Below the pieces are notes generated by a model that did no database searches, was not told the DNA's origin, and was given only the letters and a program-made list of their open reading frames with translations. Of a DNA stretch of 64,000 nucleotides, positions 8,155 through 17,633 are shown piece after piece (positions within the stretch are counted from its first letter, which is position 1; each line of letters opens with the position of its first letter). The DNA comes from Bradyrhizobium sp. C9 (GTDB lineage Bacteria > Pseudomonadota > Alphaproteobacteria > Rhizobiales > Xanthobacteraceae), in assembly GCF_002532045.1 (NCBI RefSeq), contig NZ_NWTG01000010.1, positions 1 through 64,000 on the forward strand, written 5' to 3'. Position numbers and translations under genes: made by a program.

Positions 8155-11100
8155 TCAATGACCAATCCTCGCCGGCGCAGGCGGGCCATAGACCTCGGCG
8201 TTCGCCGCGGCCTTCTCGCGATCGCCGGCGAGCACGCGCTGCACGCTGACGAAGAACACCGGCACCAGGAGCAGCGCCAGGATCACGACCGCGATCATGC
8301 CGCCCATCACCGACGTGCCGAGCGCCTGCTGGCTAGCGCCGCCGGCGCCAGTGGCGATCGCCATCGGCAGCACGCCGCAGACGAAAGCGAGACCGGTCAT
8401 CAGGATCGGACGGAACCGGAGGCTGCACGCCTCGATGGTCGCTTCGACCAGCGGCTTGCCCTGGGCGCGCAAATCCTTGGCGAACTCGATGATCAGGATC
8501 GCGTCCTTGGCGGCAAGGCCGATGATGGTGATCAGGCCGACCGTGAAATAGACGTCGTTGGACAGCCCGCGCAGCGTCGCCGCCACCACGGCGCCGAGAA
8601 TGCCGAGCGGAATCGTGAGCAGCACCGCGAGCGGAATGGTCCAGCTCTCGTAGAGAGCCGCGAGCAGCAGGAACACCACCAGCACCGACAGCGCGAGCAG
8701 GAACGGCGCCTGCGAGCCCGACAGTTTCTCCTGCAGCGACTGGCCGGTCCACTCATAGCCGAAACCGCGCGGCAGCTTGTCGGCGAGCCGCTCCATCTCC
8801 GCGATCGCGTCACCCGAGGTGAAGCCGGGCTTCGCTTCGCCGGAGATGCGCACCGCCGGATAATAGTTGAAGCCCGCGATTTGCGTCGGCCCCTTCGTCC
8901 ATTCGATGGTGGCAAAGGCCGAGAACGGCACCAGCTGGCCGCGGCTGTTCTTGACGTTGTAATTCAGGATGTCGTCCGCGTTCATGCGGCTGGTCTTGTC
9001 GGCCTGCACGATGACGCGCTGCATCCGCCCGCGGTTCGGGAAGTCGTTGATGTAGTTCGAGCCGAGGTTGGTCGAGATCGTGTTGTTGATGTCCTCGAAG
9101 GTGAGGCCGAACGCGCCGGCCTTCTCGCGATCGATCATCAGATTGACCTGCGGCGCCGGCGGCAGGCCTTCGACATAGACCTTCTGCAGCACACGACTGG
9201 CATTGGCCTCCGCGATCAGGCGGTCGGACGCCGCGATCAGCGCCGCATAGCCCTTCTGGCCGCGGTCCTGCAGGCGGAACGAGAAGCCCGACGAGTTGCC
9301 GAGGTTGTCGATCGGCGGCGGCTGCAGCGCCGAGATCCTGGCATCGCGGATCGTCGACGACAGGTCGCGGTTGATGTCGGCAACGATGGCCGCAGCGGAA
9401 TCCTTCGCGCCGCGCTCCGACCAGTCCTTCAGCGTGATGAAGGCCTGTGCGGTGTTCATGCCCTGGCCGAGGAAGCTGAAGCCGGTGAGGAACGTGACAT
9501 TCTCGATGCCGGCGCGATCCTTCAGGTACTTCTCGACCTGCTCGACCGCAGCTTCGGTCCGCGCATAGGACGACTCCGACGGCGTCTGCACGTCGGTCGT
9601 GATGAAGCCCTGGTCGTCGACCGGCAGGAAGCCGCCGGGCAGCCGCACGAAGCCGTAGGCGACGCCCGCGAACAGCACGAGATAGATCAGCATCAGGCGG
9701 CCGGTGCGCTTCAGGCCGCCCTGCACGGTGCTGACGTAACCGGCACGGCTTCTGTCGAGCACGCGGTTGAACCAGCCGAACACGCCCTTGCGCGCATGGC
9801 CGTGGCCCTTCTCGACCGGCTTGAGCAAGGTCGCGCACAGCGCCGGCGTCAGCGACAGCGCGAGCAGCGCGGAGAACGCGATCGCCGCCACCATGGTGAC
9901 CGAGAACTGGCGATAGATGATGCCGACCGAGCCGGGGAAGAACGCCATCGGCACGAACACCGCCATCAGCACCAGCGTGATGCCGATGATGGCGCCGGTG
10001 ATCTGCGACATCGCCTTCTTGGTGGCTTCCTTCGGCGGCAGGCCCTCCTCGGCCATGATGCGCTCGACGTTCTCGACCACGACGATGGCGTCGTCGACCA
10101 GGATGCCGACCGCCAGCACCATGCCGAACATGGTCAGCATGTTGATCGAGAAACCCGCGATCATCAGCGTGGCGCAAGCGCCGAGCAGCGCCACCGGAAC
10201 CACGATGGTCGGAATGATGGTGTAGCGGATGTTCTGCAGAAACAGGAACATCACGATGAACACCAGCACCACCGCCTCGACCAGCGTCATCAGGACCTTC
10301 TCGATCGAGGCCTTCACGACGGGCGTGATGTTGTAGGGGATCTCGTAGGAGATATTGGCCGGGAAGAAGCGCGACAGCTCCTTCATCTTGGCTTCGACCG
10401 CGCTGGCGGTCGCCAGCGCGTTGCCCTTCGGCGACAGCAGCACCGAGAGGCCGGCGGTCGGCTTGCCGTCGAGGCGGGTGTTGAACTGGTAGCTGAGGCC
10501 GCCGATCTCGATCCGCGCGACGTCGCGCAGGCGGACCGTCGAGCCGTCGGCATTGGCGCGCAGGATGATCGCACCGAACTCGTCGGGCGATGACAGCTGG
10601 CCCTTCACCAGGACCTGCGCGGAGATCTTCTGCGTGTCGGTGCTCGGCTCGGCGCCGATGCTGCCGGAGGCGACCTGGGCGTTCTGCGCCGTGATCGCCT
10701 TGTTGACGTCGTCGGCGGACAGGCCGTAGCCGACCAGCTTGGCCGGATCGATCCAGATGCGCAGCGAACGCTCGGTCGAATACAGCGTGGCGCGGCCGAC
10801 GCCGGGAATACGGCGCACCTCGCCCAGCACGTTGCGGATCATGAAGTCGCCGAGGCCCACTTCATCGAGCGAGCCGTCGGTCGAGTTCAGCGTGATGATC
10901 TGCAGCACGGCGGACGAGGCTTCCTCGACCAGGATACCCTGCTGGATCACGGCGCGCGGCAACCGCGCCTCGACGCGCTTGAGGCGGTTCTGGACCTCGA
11001 CCGAGGCCTGGCTGGTGTCGGTGCCGGGCTTGAAGTTGGCGATGATCTCGACCTGGCCGAGCGAGTCGGAGGTCGATTCGAAGTTCAGGATGTTGGCGGC

Positions 11101-11313
11101 GCCGTTGAGCTCCTCCTCGATCAGCCGCGTGACGCTGTTGTAGAGGTTTTCAGGCGACGCGCCGGGATAGCTCGTCGAGATCGAGATCGAGGGCGGCGCG
11201 ATGATCGGATACTGCGCGACCGCAAGCAGCGGAATCGAGATCGCGCCGACCAGACAGATGAACAGCGCGACGACCCAGGCGAAGATCGGCCTGTCGATGA
11301 AGAAGTTGGGCAT
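8155..11313 (-). CDS. RND multidrug efflux permease (HAE1/AcrB type)
   Basis: A 1052-residue inner-membrane proton-driven exporter, the full AcrB length. N-terminal MPNFFIDRPIFAWV is the typical start; the proton-relay pair lies in GILVDDAIVVVEN. The two large periplasmic loops and twelve transmembrane segments are intact. It exports hydrophobic compounds together with the adaptor encoded six bases upstream and an outer-membrane channel that is not in the window. No local regulator of the AcrR type is adjacent. Confidence 0.97.
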   Translation of the reverse strand: MPNFFIDRPIFAWVVALFICLVGAISIPLLAVAQYPIIAPPSISISTSYPGASPENLYNSVTRLIEEELNGAANILNFESTSDSLGQVEIIANFKPGTDTSQASVEVQNRLKRVEARLPRAVIQQGILVEEASSAVLQIITLNSTDGSLDEVGLGDFMIRNVLGEVRRIPGVGRATLYSTERSLRIWIDPAKLVGYGLSADDVNKAITAQNAQVASGSIGAEPSTDTQKISAQVLVKGQLSSPDEFGAIILRANADGSTVRLRDVARIEIGGLSYQFNTRLDGKPTAGLSVLLSPKGNALATASAVEAKMKELSRFFPANISYEIPYNITPVVKASIEKVLMTLVEAVVLVFIVMFLFLQNIRYTIIPTIVVPVALLGACATLMIAGFSINMLTMFGMVLAVGILVDDAIVVVENVERIMAEEGLPPKEATKKAMSQITGAIIGITLVLMAVFVPMAFFPGSVGIIYRQFSVTMVAAIAFSALLALSLTPALCATLLKPVEKGHGHARKGVFGWFNRVLDRSRAGYVSTVQGGLKRTGRLMLIYLVLFAGVAYGFVRLPGGFLPVDDQGFITTDVQTPSESSYARTEAAVEQVEKYLKDRAGIENVTFLTGFSFLGQGMNTAQAFITLKDWSERGAKDSAAAIVADINRDLSSTIRDARISALQPPPIDNLGNSSGFSFRLQDRGQKGYAALIAASDRLIAEANASRVLQKVYVEGLPPAPQVNLMIDREKAGAFGLTFEDINNTISTNLGSNYINDFPNRGRMQRVIVQADKTSRMNADDILNYNVKNSRGQLVPFSAFATIEWTKGPTQIAGFNYYPAVRISGEAKPGFTSGDAIAEMERLADKLPRGFGYEWTGQSLQEKLSGSQAPFLLALSVLVVFLLLAALYESWTIPLAVLLTIPLGILGAVVAATLRGLSNDVYFTVGLITIIGLAAKDAILIIEFAKDLRAQGKPLVEATIEACSLRFRPILMTGLAFVCGVLPMAIATGAGGASQQALGTSVMGGMIAVVILALLLVPVFFVSVQRVLAGDREKAAANAEVYGPPAPARIGH

Positions 11314-11319
11314 CTCGGA

Positions 11320-12522
11320 TCACTTCACCGCGTGCGCGGTCTGCTGCGAATCCGGTGCCGCAGCAGCGTCGATCTCACGCCAGGCCAGCGGCCGCACCTT
11401 GTCGCCGGCGGCGAATTTCTGGAAGCCCTCGACGACGACCTTGTCGCCGGCCTTGAGGCCTTCGGTCACGAACCAGGAACCGCCCTGCAGCGAACCGGTG
11501 CGCACCGGCTGCACCGCGACGTGATTGTCGTCCTTGACGACGAACACCTCGCTGCCGCCGCCGCCATTGCGCTGGATCGCCTGCTGCGGCACCGCGATCG
11601 CATCGGTGTCGATGCCCTGCTCGATCTGCACGCGGACATACATGCCAGGCAGCAGGACCCGATTCGGGTTCGGGAACTCGCCGCGCAGGGTGACCTGCCC
11701 GGTATGGGCGTCGACCTTGGCGTCGGAGAACAACAGCTTGCCCGGCAGCGGATAGATCGAGCCGTCGTCGAGCACGAGGCGCACCTTCATCGCGTCGGAC
11801 TCGATGCGGTCGAGATCGCCGTTCTCGAAGGCGCGGCGGAGCTGGTTCATCTCGGTGACCGACTGCTGGAAGTCAGCATAGATCGGATCGAGCTGCTGGA
11901 TGGTTGCAAGGCTCGCGGCGTCGTTCTGCACGACGAGCGCGCCTTCGCTGATGACGGCCGCACCGATGATGCCGTCGATCGGCGCGCGGATCGTCGCATA
12001 GTCCAGATTGAGCTTGGCGCGCGCGACGTCGGCCTCGCGGCCCTGCACGTCGGCTTCGGCCTGCTTCAGGTTGGCGATCGCCTTCTCGTTCTCGGCCTCC
12101 GAGGTCGCGCGCTGGTTGGTGAGGGTGGCGATGCGGCGCGCCTGCAGCGAGGTCTGCTCGAGCACCGCCTTGGCGCGCGCCAGCGCCGCCTCGGTCGACT
12201 GCAATTCGACTTCGAACGGGCGCGGATCGATCTGATACAGGGGATCGCCGACCTTCACCTCGCTGCCCTGGTGGAACATGCGGTTGACGACGATGCCCGA
12301 GACCCGCGGGCGCACCTCGGAGACACGGGTCGGCGCGATGCGGCCCGGCAGCTCGCGCACCATCGCCCGCGCCTGCTGCTTCACAGTGACGACACTGACG
12401 TCCGGCTCGGGTGCTTGTACGGCGGCTGTTGCCGAATTCGGTTCGTCGCAGCCAGCAAGCAGTGGCGCCGTCACGGCCAGCATCAGAGCAATGCATGCCG
12501 ATTGCGCGCGAAGTCCAGACAT
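11320..12522 (-). CDS. RND efflux periplasmic adaptor lipoprotein
   Basis: A 400-residue membrane-fusion protein. The start MSGLRAQSAC at 12522 is preferred over an upstream start because it yields a lipoprotein signal with lipobox LLAGC and an AGGGGC site upstream. Barrel-sandwich (biotinyl-lipoyl-like) and alpha-hairpin regions follow (VSGIVVNRMFHQGSEVKVGDPLYQID; a helical region rich in Ala/Glu/Arg around residues 100-170). It bridges the permease, which follows after six bases, to an outer-membrane factor. Its promoter must lie in the divergent region 12523-13064. Confidence 0.95.
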   Translation of the reverse strand: MSGLRAQSACIALMLAVTAPLLAGCDEPNSATAAVQAPEPDVSVVTVKQQARAMVRELPGRIAPTRVSEVRPRVSGIVVNRMFHQGSEVKVGDPLYQIDPRPFEVELQSTEAALARAKAVLEQTSLQARRIATLTNQRATSEAENEKAIANLKQAEADVQGREADVARAKLNLDYATIRAPIDGIIGAAVISEGALVVQNDAASLATIQQLDPIYADFQQSVTEMNQLRRAFENGDLDRIESDAMKVRLVLDDGSIYPLPGKLLFSDAKVDAHTGQVTLRGEFPNPNRVLLPGMYVRVQIEQGIDTDAIAVPQQAIQRNGGGGSEVFVVKDDNHVAVQPVRTGSLQGGSWFVTEGLKAGDKVVVEGFQKFAAGDKVRPLAWREIDAAAAPDSQQTAHAVK

Positions 12523-13064
12523 TGAGATGATCGCCCCTGAGAGGTTTGAACAAACGAACGGCGGTGTCACGGCGACAGCGCTCGCGTTGCTCGGATGAAA
12601 ATAAAATCTCGTTGCTGCGACGCAATGCGTATTTCGGCGGCTCATTGTCACAGAACGCTATCGCCCTGATTTCGCAACATGTTTTATCGGGTCACCGCAT
12701 TGTGAGCGGGTTCCATCGCAGGCTGTGGGAATGCGTTAAGGACTGCGTGAGCGGGAATACGCCTTTCGCCTGTGCGGGAATGCCGCAGATTGCAAAGTGG
12801 TAATGCGCGGCGCGCGAATCGCCGATCGCGGCGCGCCTCGCCCAGCGATGCGTGCAACCCGAGTTGGTCTCGCGACCCGCGCGTCGGATCGGCACCTTCC
12901 GAACAGGCTGATGCGCCGAAGCGCCGGAATGCTGCGCAAAGCGGCAACACTCTGCCCGGTCTCAACCCAAGGTTCTGCTGACAGCCTTTGGATTCGGCTT
13001 TCCTCACTCCGCCGCTGTGCCATATTGCAGGCAGATGCGGCCTTCGCGAACGGATGACCCGGCA
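12523..13064. other. Non-coding divergent region
   Basis: About 540 bases between the efflux adaptor (-) and the MotA-like gene (+). No convincing gene is seen; possible frames are Arg/Ser/Pro-rich shadows. A 7-bp inverted repeat GGCGCGC (12809-12815) / GCGCGCC (12831-12837) lies inside. Both flanking operons must take their promoters from here. Confidence 0.6.
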
Positions 13065-14051
13065 ATGCCCCCTTCCCGCTCCGAGATGGAGATCGAACTG
13101 AGCAAGCTGTCCTCGCCCAGGATCTTCCTGGTGCGGATGCTGGTGTTCCTGGTGCTCTGCGGCCTGGTCGGGGTCGTGCTGTACAAGCAGATCGTCACCG
13201 CCTTCTTCGCCAATCCCGGGCTGAACGCCCTGATCGGCGCCGTGCTGCTGATCGGCGTCATCCTGGCGTTCCGCCAGGTGATCCGGCTCTATCCCGAGGT
13301 CGCCTGGGTCAACAATTTCCGCATCGCCGATCCCGGCCTTGCGATCGAGCGCCGCCCGACGCTCCTTGCTCCCATGGCAGCCATTCTCGGCGGCGAGCGC
13401 ACCGGGCGGATGTCGATCTCGCAGCAGACCATGCGGCATCTGCTCGATTCGATCGCAACCCGCCTCGATGAAGCCCGCGACATCTCGCGCTACATGACCG
13501 GCCTCTTGGTATTCCTCGGCCTGCTCGGCACCTTCTGGGGCCTGATCGAGACGGTGGGCTCGGTCGGCAAGGTGATCGACGGCCTCAAGGTCGGCGGCGA
13601 TGCCGGCGCGCTGTTCGACACGTTGAAGGAAGGCCTTGCCGCCCCGCTCGGCGGCATGGGCATCTCGTTCTCGTCCTCGCTGTTCGGCCTCGCGGGCTCG
13701 CTGATCCTCGGCTTCCTCGATTTGCAATCGAGCCAGGCCCAGAACCGCTTCTACACCGACCTCGAAGACTGGCTCGCCACCACCGTGCGCGGCATTTCCG
13801 GCGACGGCGGTGCCGATCTGCAGGGCGCGATCGACCGGCTGCGTGCGACCTTCGAGGAAGGCGGCGCCACAGGCGGCGGCCGCAGCACCACGGCGGCGAT
13901 GGCCAATCTTGCCGAGGCGATCCAGGGGCTGGTTGCGCATATGCGCACCGAGCAGCAGATGATCCGCGAATGGGCCGACGGCCAGGGCGAGCAGAACCGC
14001 GAGATCAAGCGGCTGCTCGAGCGCCTCGCCCGCCAGCCCGAGAAGAACTAG
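13065..14051 (+). CDS. MotA/TolQ/ExbB-like proton-channel protein
   Basis: A 328-residue integral membrane protein (ATG at 13065; 13035 is an alternative giving ten more residues). Two N-terminal transmembrane segments are followed by a cytoplasmic part and the MotA/TolQ/ExbB signature: GLLGTFWGLIETVG and the GGMGISFSSSLFGLAGSLILGF helix. The C-terminus is helical and charged. It pairs with the OmpA/MotB-like gene downstream, so the two should form a proton-driven stator complex that contacts the cell wall. There are no flagellar or Tol genes nearby, so its job is not motility by context. Confidence 0.85.
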   Translation: MPPSRSEMEIELSKLSSPRIFLVRMLVFLVLCGLVGVVLYKQIVTAFFANPGLNALIGAVLLIGVILAFRQVIRLYPEVAWVNNFRIADPGLAIERRPTLLAPMAAILGGERTGRMSISQQTMRHLLDSIATRLDEARDISRYMTGLLVFLGLLGTFWGLIETVGSVGKVIDGLKVGGDAGALFDTLKEGLAAPLGGMGISFSSSLFGLAGSLILGFLDLQSSQAQNRFYTDLEDWLATTVRGISGDGGADLQGAIDRLRATFEEGGATGGGRSTTAAMANLAEAIQGLVAHMRTEQQMIREWADGQGEQNREIKRLLERLARQPEKN

Positions 14052-14060
14052 GAACGCGCG

Positions 14061-14166
14061 CCCGGACGCTGCGCAGCACGAAGTGATCCGCAGCAGCGCC
14101 GGCGCCCACGGAGATTCATAGGTCCTGGCTCAGCGCCGCAGCGTTGCACGCTGCACCGCGTCCGGG
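14061..14166. repeat. Inverted repeat between stator-like genes
   Basis: Arms CCCGGACGC (14061-14069) and GCGTCCGGG (14158-14166) bound a 106-base unit rich in GCAGC/GCTGC, filling most of the 140-base gap between the two stator-like genes. Such units are common in Bradyrhizobium-type intergenic DNA and probably form an RNA hairpin within the operon transcript. Confidence 0.65.
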
Positions 14167-14191
14167 ACACGAGAGTTGAGGAGAATGCTTG

Positions 14192-15220
14192 ATGGCCCTC
14201 GCCCGCTCGCGCCGCAGCGAATCCGGCTTCAACTACTGGCCCGGCTTTGTCGACGCGCTGTCGACGCTGGTGCTGTCGATCGTGTTCCTGCTGTCGGTGT
14301 TCCTGGTCGTGCAGTTCTTCCTGTCGCAGGAGGTCACCGGCAAGGACAAGGCGCTGGAGCAGCTCAACGCCAAGATCGCCCAGCTCAACGACCTGTTGTC
14401 GCTGGAGAAGCTCTCCAAGCTGACGCTCGACGACCAGGTGTCGCAGCTGCGCGCCGGCCTCGCCTCTGCCGAGGGCGAGCGCGACCGCATGAAAGGACTC
14501 TATGAGGGGCTCGCCAATTCCGGCAACGACGCGCAGGGCCGCGCCAACGAGCTCAACAAGGCGCTGGAGTCGGAAAAGAGCGTGTCGTCGCGCGCGCTGG
14601 CGCAGATCGAGGTGCTGAACCAGCAGATCAGCGCGCTGCGCCGCCAGCTCGCGGCGCTCGAGGAGGCGCTCGACGCCTCCGAGAAGCGCGACAAGGAATC
14701 GCAGAACCGCATCGCCGATCTCGGCTCGCGCCTCAACGTCGCGCTGGCGCAGCGGGTGCAGGAATTGTCGAAGTACCGCTCGGAATTCTTCGGCCGGCTG
14801 CGGGCGATCCTCGGCAACCGCCCCGATATCCGCATCGTCGGCGACCGCTTCGTGTTCCAGTCCGAAGTGTTCTTCGATACCGGCCAGGCGACGCTGCTGC
14901 CGGAAGGCAAGACCGAGCTCGACACCGTGGCGAACGCGTTGATCGATCTCGACAAGCAGATCCCGGCCGAGATCGCCTGGGTGCTGCGGGTCGACGGCCA
15001 CACCGACGTACGGCCGATCAACAGCCCGCTGTTCAAGTCGAACTGGGAATTGTCCTCGGCGCGCGCGATCTCGGTGGTGCAGTATCTGGTCTCGCTCGGC
15101 GTGCCGGCGCAGCGCCTCGTCGCCGCCGGCTTCGCCGAATTCCAGCCGCTCGACACCGCGCAGACCGAAGACGCCTACAAGCGCAACCGCCGCATCGAGC
15201 TGAAGCTGACGGAGAGGTAG
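14192..15220 (+). CDS. OmpA/MotB-like peptidoglycan-binding protein with long coiled coil
   Basis: A 342-residue protein; ATG 14192 has a GAGGAGA site seven bases upstream. Residues about 13-40 form one transmembrane helix with an Asp in FVDALSTL, at the place of the proton-carrying Asp of MotB. Residues about 50-170 are heptad-rich coiled coil (KALEQLNAKIAQL..., ALRRQLAALEEAL). The C-terminal OmpA-like domain carries the FFDTGQA, DGHTD and ARAISVVQYL motifs for diaminopimelate binding. It is the partner of the MotA-like channel. The coiled coil is much longer than in flagellar MotB. Confidence 0.87.
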   Translation: MALARSRRSESGFNYWPGFVDALSTLVLSIVFLLSVFLVVQFFLSQEVTGKDKALEQLNAKIAQLNDLLSLEKLSKLTLDDQVSQLRAGLASAEGERDRMKGLYEGLANSGNDAQGRANELNKALESEKSVSSRALAQIEVLNQQISALRRQLAALEEALDASEKRDKESQNRIADLGSRLNVALAQRVQELSKYRSEFFGRLRAILGNRPDIRIVGDRFVFQSEVFFDTGQATLLPEGKTELDTVANALIDLDKQIPAEIAWVLRVDGHTDVRPINSPLFKSNWELSSARAISVVQYLVSLGVPAQRLVAAGFAEFQPLDTAQTEDAYKRNRRIELKLTER

Positions 15221-15256
15221 CGCCGCGGCAGCCAACCAGTACGGCACCAACTATCC

Positions 15257-15441
15257 GTCGTCCCGGCGAAGGCCGGGACCCATGACCACAGGGCTGCGTT
15301 GTTGAAGAGGGCTGGTGGCCCCAGCGTTAGGCGACAATCGAGATTTGGGGTAATGGGTCCCGGCCTTCGCCGGGACGACAGCGAGTGTGTGGTACGGCCT
15401 GCATCCACAATCGTCGTCGCGGGCTTGCCCCGGGACGACGA
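15257..15441. repeat. 27-bp perfect inverted repeat element
   Basis: The arms at 15257-15283 and 15353-15379 are perfect complements over 27 bases (core GTCGTCCCGGCGAAGGCC). A partial third copy (CGTCGTCGCGGGC...CCCGGGACGAC) follows at about 15411-15441. The element fills the gap between the OmpA-like gene and the convergent aldo/keto reductase and might stop transcription from both sides. Confidence 0.85.
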
Positions 15442-15459
15442 TGCGTGTGCAGCTCCGCC

Positions 15460-16452
15460 TCAGCGCCCGACCATCTGTTGCAATTGCTCCGGATAGCGCG
15501 CGCCCTGCACCTCGACTGAGGCGACGGCCTTGCCGATGTCGGCGAGATCGGCGGGGCTCAGTTCGATCCGCGCGGCACCGATGTTTTCCTCGAGCCGATT
15601 GAGCTTCGTGGTGCCCGGGATCGGCACGATCCACGGCTTCTGCGCCAGCAGCCAGGCCAGCGCGATCTGGGCCGGCGTCGCGCCCTTGCCGGTAGCGATG
15701 CGGCCGAGCTGATCGACCAGCGCCTGATTGGCGCGGCGGGCTTCCGGCGTGAAGCGCGGCACGAGGTTGCGGAAGTCGTCGCTGGCGAACGTCGTCGACG
15801 CGCTGATCGCACCGGTGAGAAAGCCGCGGCCGAGCGGGCTGTACGGCACGAAGCCGATGCCGAGCTCTTGCAGCACCGGCAGGATCTCCGCTTCCGGTCC
15901 GCGTTCCCACAGCGAATATTCGCTCTGCAATGCCGTGACCTTCTGCACCGCATGCGCCCGGCGAATGGTCTGCACACCGGCCTCCGACAGGCCGAAATGC
16001 CGGACCTTGCCGGCGGCAATCAGGTCCTTCACCGCGCCGGCGACATCCTCGATCGGTACGTTGGGATCGACCCGATGCTGATAGAACAGATCGATCACAT
16101 CGATGTTCAGCCGCTTCAGCGAGGCGTCCGCAACCGCCTTGATGTGCTCGGGCCGGCTGTTCAGCGACCGGTGCCGCTCGGCCATGGTGCCGATATCGAA
16201 GCCGAACTTGGTGGCGATCACGACGTCGTTGCGGACCGGCGCCAGCGCCTCGCCGACCAGTTCCTCGTTGACGAAGGGACCGTAGACCTCCGCGGTATCG
16301 AAGAAGGTGACGCCGCGCTCGACGGCGCCGCGCAGCAGCGCGATGCCTGCGGCCTTCTCGACCGCCGGACCATAGGCGAAGCTGAGGCCCATGCAGCCCA
16401 GGCCGATCGCCGATACCTCCAGATTGCTGTTACCGAGTTTACGCTTCTGCAT
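15460..16452 (-). CDS. Aldo/keto reductase
   Basis: A 330-residue NADPH-dependent carbonyl reductase. The start MQKRKLGNSN at 16452 is chosen because a GGAGAG site lies just upstream and because it matches the family N-terminus. The catalytic tetrad is visible: Asp52, Tyr57, Lys82 and His126. It belongs to the AKR13-like group of small-molecule aldehyde/ketone reductases; substrate unknown. A LysR gene diverges 110 bases away and may control it. Confidence 0.93.
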   Translation of the reverse strand: MQKRKLGNSNLEVSAIGLGCMGLSFAYGPAVEKAAGIALLRGAVERGVTFFDTAEVYGPFVNEELVGEALAPVRNDVVIATKFGFDIGTMAERHRSLNSRPEHIKAVADASLKRLNIDVIDLFYQHRVDPNVPIEDVAGAVKDLIAAGKVRHFGLSEAGVQTIRRAHAVQKVTALQSEYSLWERGPEAEILPVLQELGIGFVPYSPLGRGFLTGAISASTTFASDDFRNLVPRFTPEARRANQALVDQLGRIATGKGATPAQIALAWLLAQKPWIVPIPGTTKLNRLEENIGAARIELSPADLADIGKAVASVEVQGARYPEQLQQMVGR

Positions 16453-16561
16453 GACATCTCTCCGCATCAAGGACTGGAACCTGCCGCTGCGGGATTTAGG
16501 GCGTGCACGGGCGTCCCATTAGACGTAAAAATCGGGATGGACTTATGAGCAGGGTTCATCA

Positions 16562-17455
16562 ATGCCGCGGCACGACGTCAATGACCTGATCGCCTTCCTC
16601 GCGGTGGCGCGTGAGCGCAGCTTCACCCGCGCGGCGGCGCGGCTCGGTGTGTCGCAATCGGCGCTCAGCCACACCATGCGCGCGCTGGAGGAGCGGCTGG
16701 GCGTGCGGCTTTTGACCCGCACCACCCGCAGCGTGGCGCCGACCGAGGCTGGCGAGCGGCTGCTGCGGGGCATCGGGCCGCGCTTCGAGGAGATCGAGGC
16801 CGAACTGACGGCACTCAACGCGCTGCGCGAGAAGCCGGCCGGCACCATCCGCATCAATGCCGGCGAGCACGCGGCGGAGACCATCCTGTGGCCGGCGCTG
16901 GAAAAGTTCCTGCCGCGCTATCCCGACATCAAGGTGGAGATCACCATCGACAACGGGCTTGCCGACATCGTCGCGGAGCGGTTTGACGCCGGCGTTCGCC
17001 TCGGCGAGCAGCTGGCCAAGGACATGATCGCAGTGCGGATCGCGCCGGATTTCCGCATGGTGGTGGTCGGCGCGCCGTCCTACCTCAAACGGCGCGACCA
17101 TCCGAAGCGGCCGCAGGACCTGACCCAGCACGCCTGCATCAACATCCGCCTGCCGACCTTTGGCGGCATCTATGCCTGGGAATTCGAGAAGCGCGGACGC
17201 CCGATCAAGGTCCGCGTCGACGGACAATTGGTGTTCAACAGCACGGCGCTGCGGATCAAGGCGGCGCTGGCCGGGCTTGGGCTTGCCTATGTCGCCGAGG
17301 ATCAGGTGCAGGCGCAGCTCGCCAAGGGCCAACTGGTCCAGGTGCTCGACGACTGGTGCGCGCCGTTTCCAGGCTATCACCTCTATTACCCGAGCCGGCG
17401 GCAATCCTCGCCGGCGTTCGCGCTGCTGGTCGATGCGCTGCGCTATCGGGCTTAG
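16562..17455 (+). CDS. LysR-family transcriptional regulator
   Basis: A 297-residue regulator with an N-terminal winged HTH (DVNDLIAFLAVARERSFTRAAARLGVSQSALSHTMRALE) and a periplasmic-binding-like effector domain. It belongs to the group with a short TIRINAGEHA linker often found next to reductases. It is divergent from the aldo/keto reductase at 15460-16452, the standard layout for a LysR gene and its target. No operator could be fixed with confidence in the 109-base spacer. Confidence 0.93.
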   Translation: MPRHDVNDLIAFLAVARERSFTRAAARLGVSQSALSHTMRALEERLGVRLLTRTTRSVAPTEAGERLLRGIGPRFEEIEAELTALNALREKPAGTIRINAGEHAAETILWPALEKFLPRYPDIKVEITIDNGLADIVAERFDAGVRLGEQLAKDMIAVRIAPDFRMVVVGAPSYLKRRDHPKRPQDLTQHACINIRLPTFGGIYAWEFEKRGRPIKVRVDGQLVFNSTALRIKAALAGLGLAYVAEDQVQAQLAKGQLVQVLDDWCAPFPGYHLYYPSRRQSSPAFALLVDALRYRA

Positions 17456-17633
17456 CGGCGCGGCCGCGACACCGTCATCGCCGCCGCGATCCACCACACG
17501 GATATTTGCTTTGCGGTACGGCCGTAGCCTCTGGGAACGAGACCAACACCGCTTACGTTATTGCAGACGCAATCCAGCGGGCTTGGCGGATCCTGCCACC
17601 GCTCGAGCCTCGCCGCACCATCCGGACCAGCCC

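Noticed and set aside
8149..10593. An 814-residue open frame on the plus strand opposite the RND permease gene
   Set aside because: Its translation is Arg/His/Asp/Gln-rich without any domain and mirrors the codon structure of the well-supported permease gene; a GC-rich shadow.
13065..15220. Zorya defence system (ZorAB)
   Set aside because: Only the motor pair resembles Zorya; the following genes are a repeat and an aldo/keto reductase, with no helicase, nuclease or ZorC-like gene.
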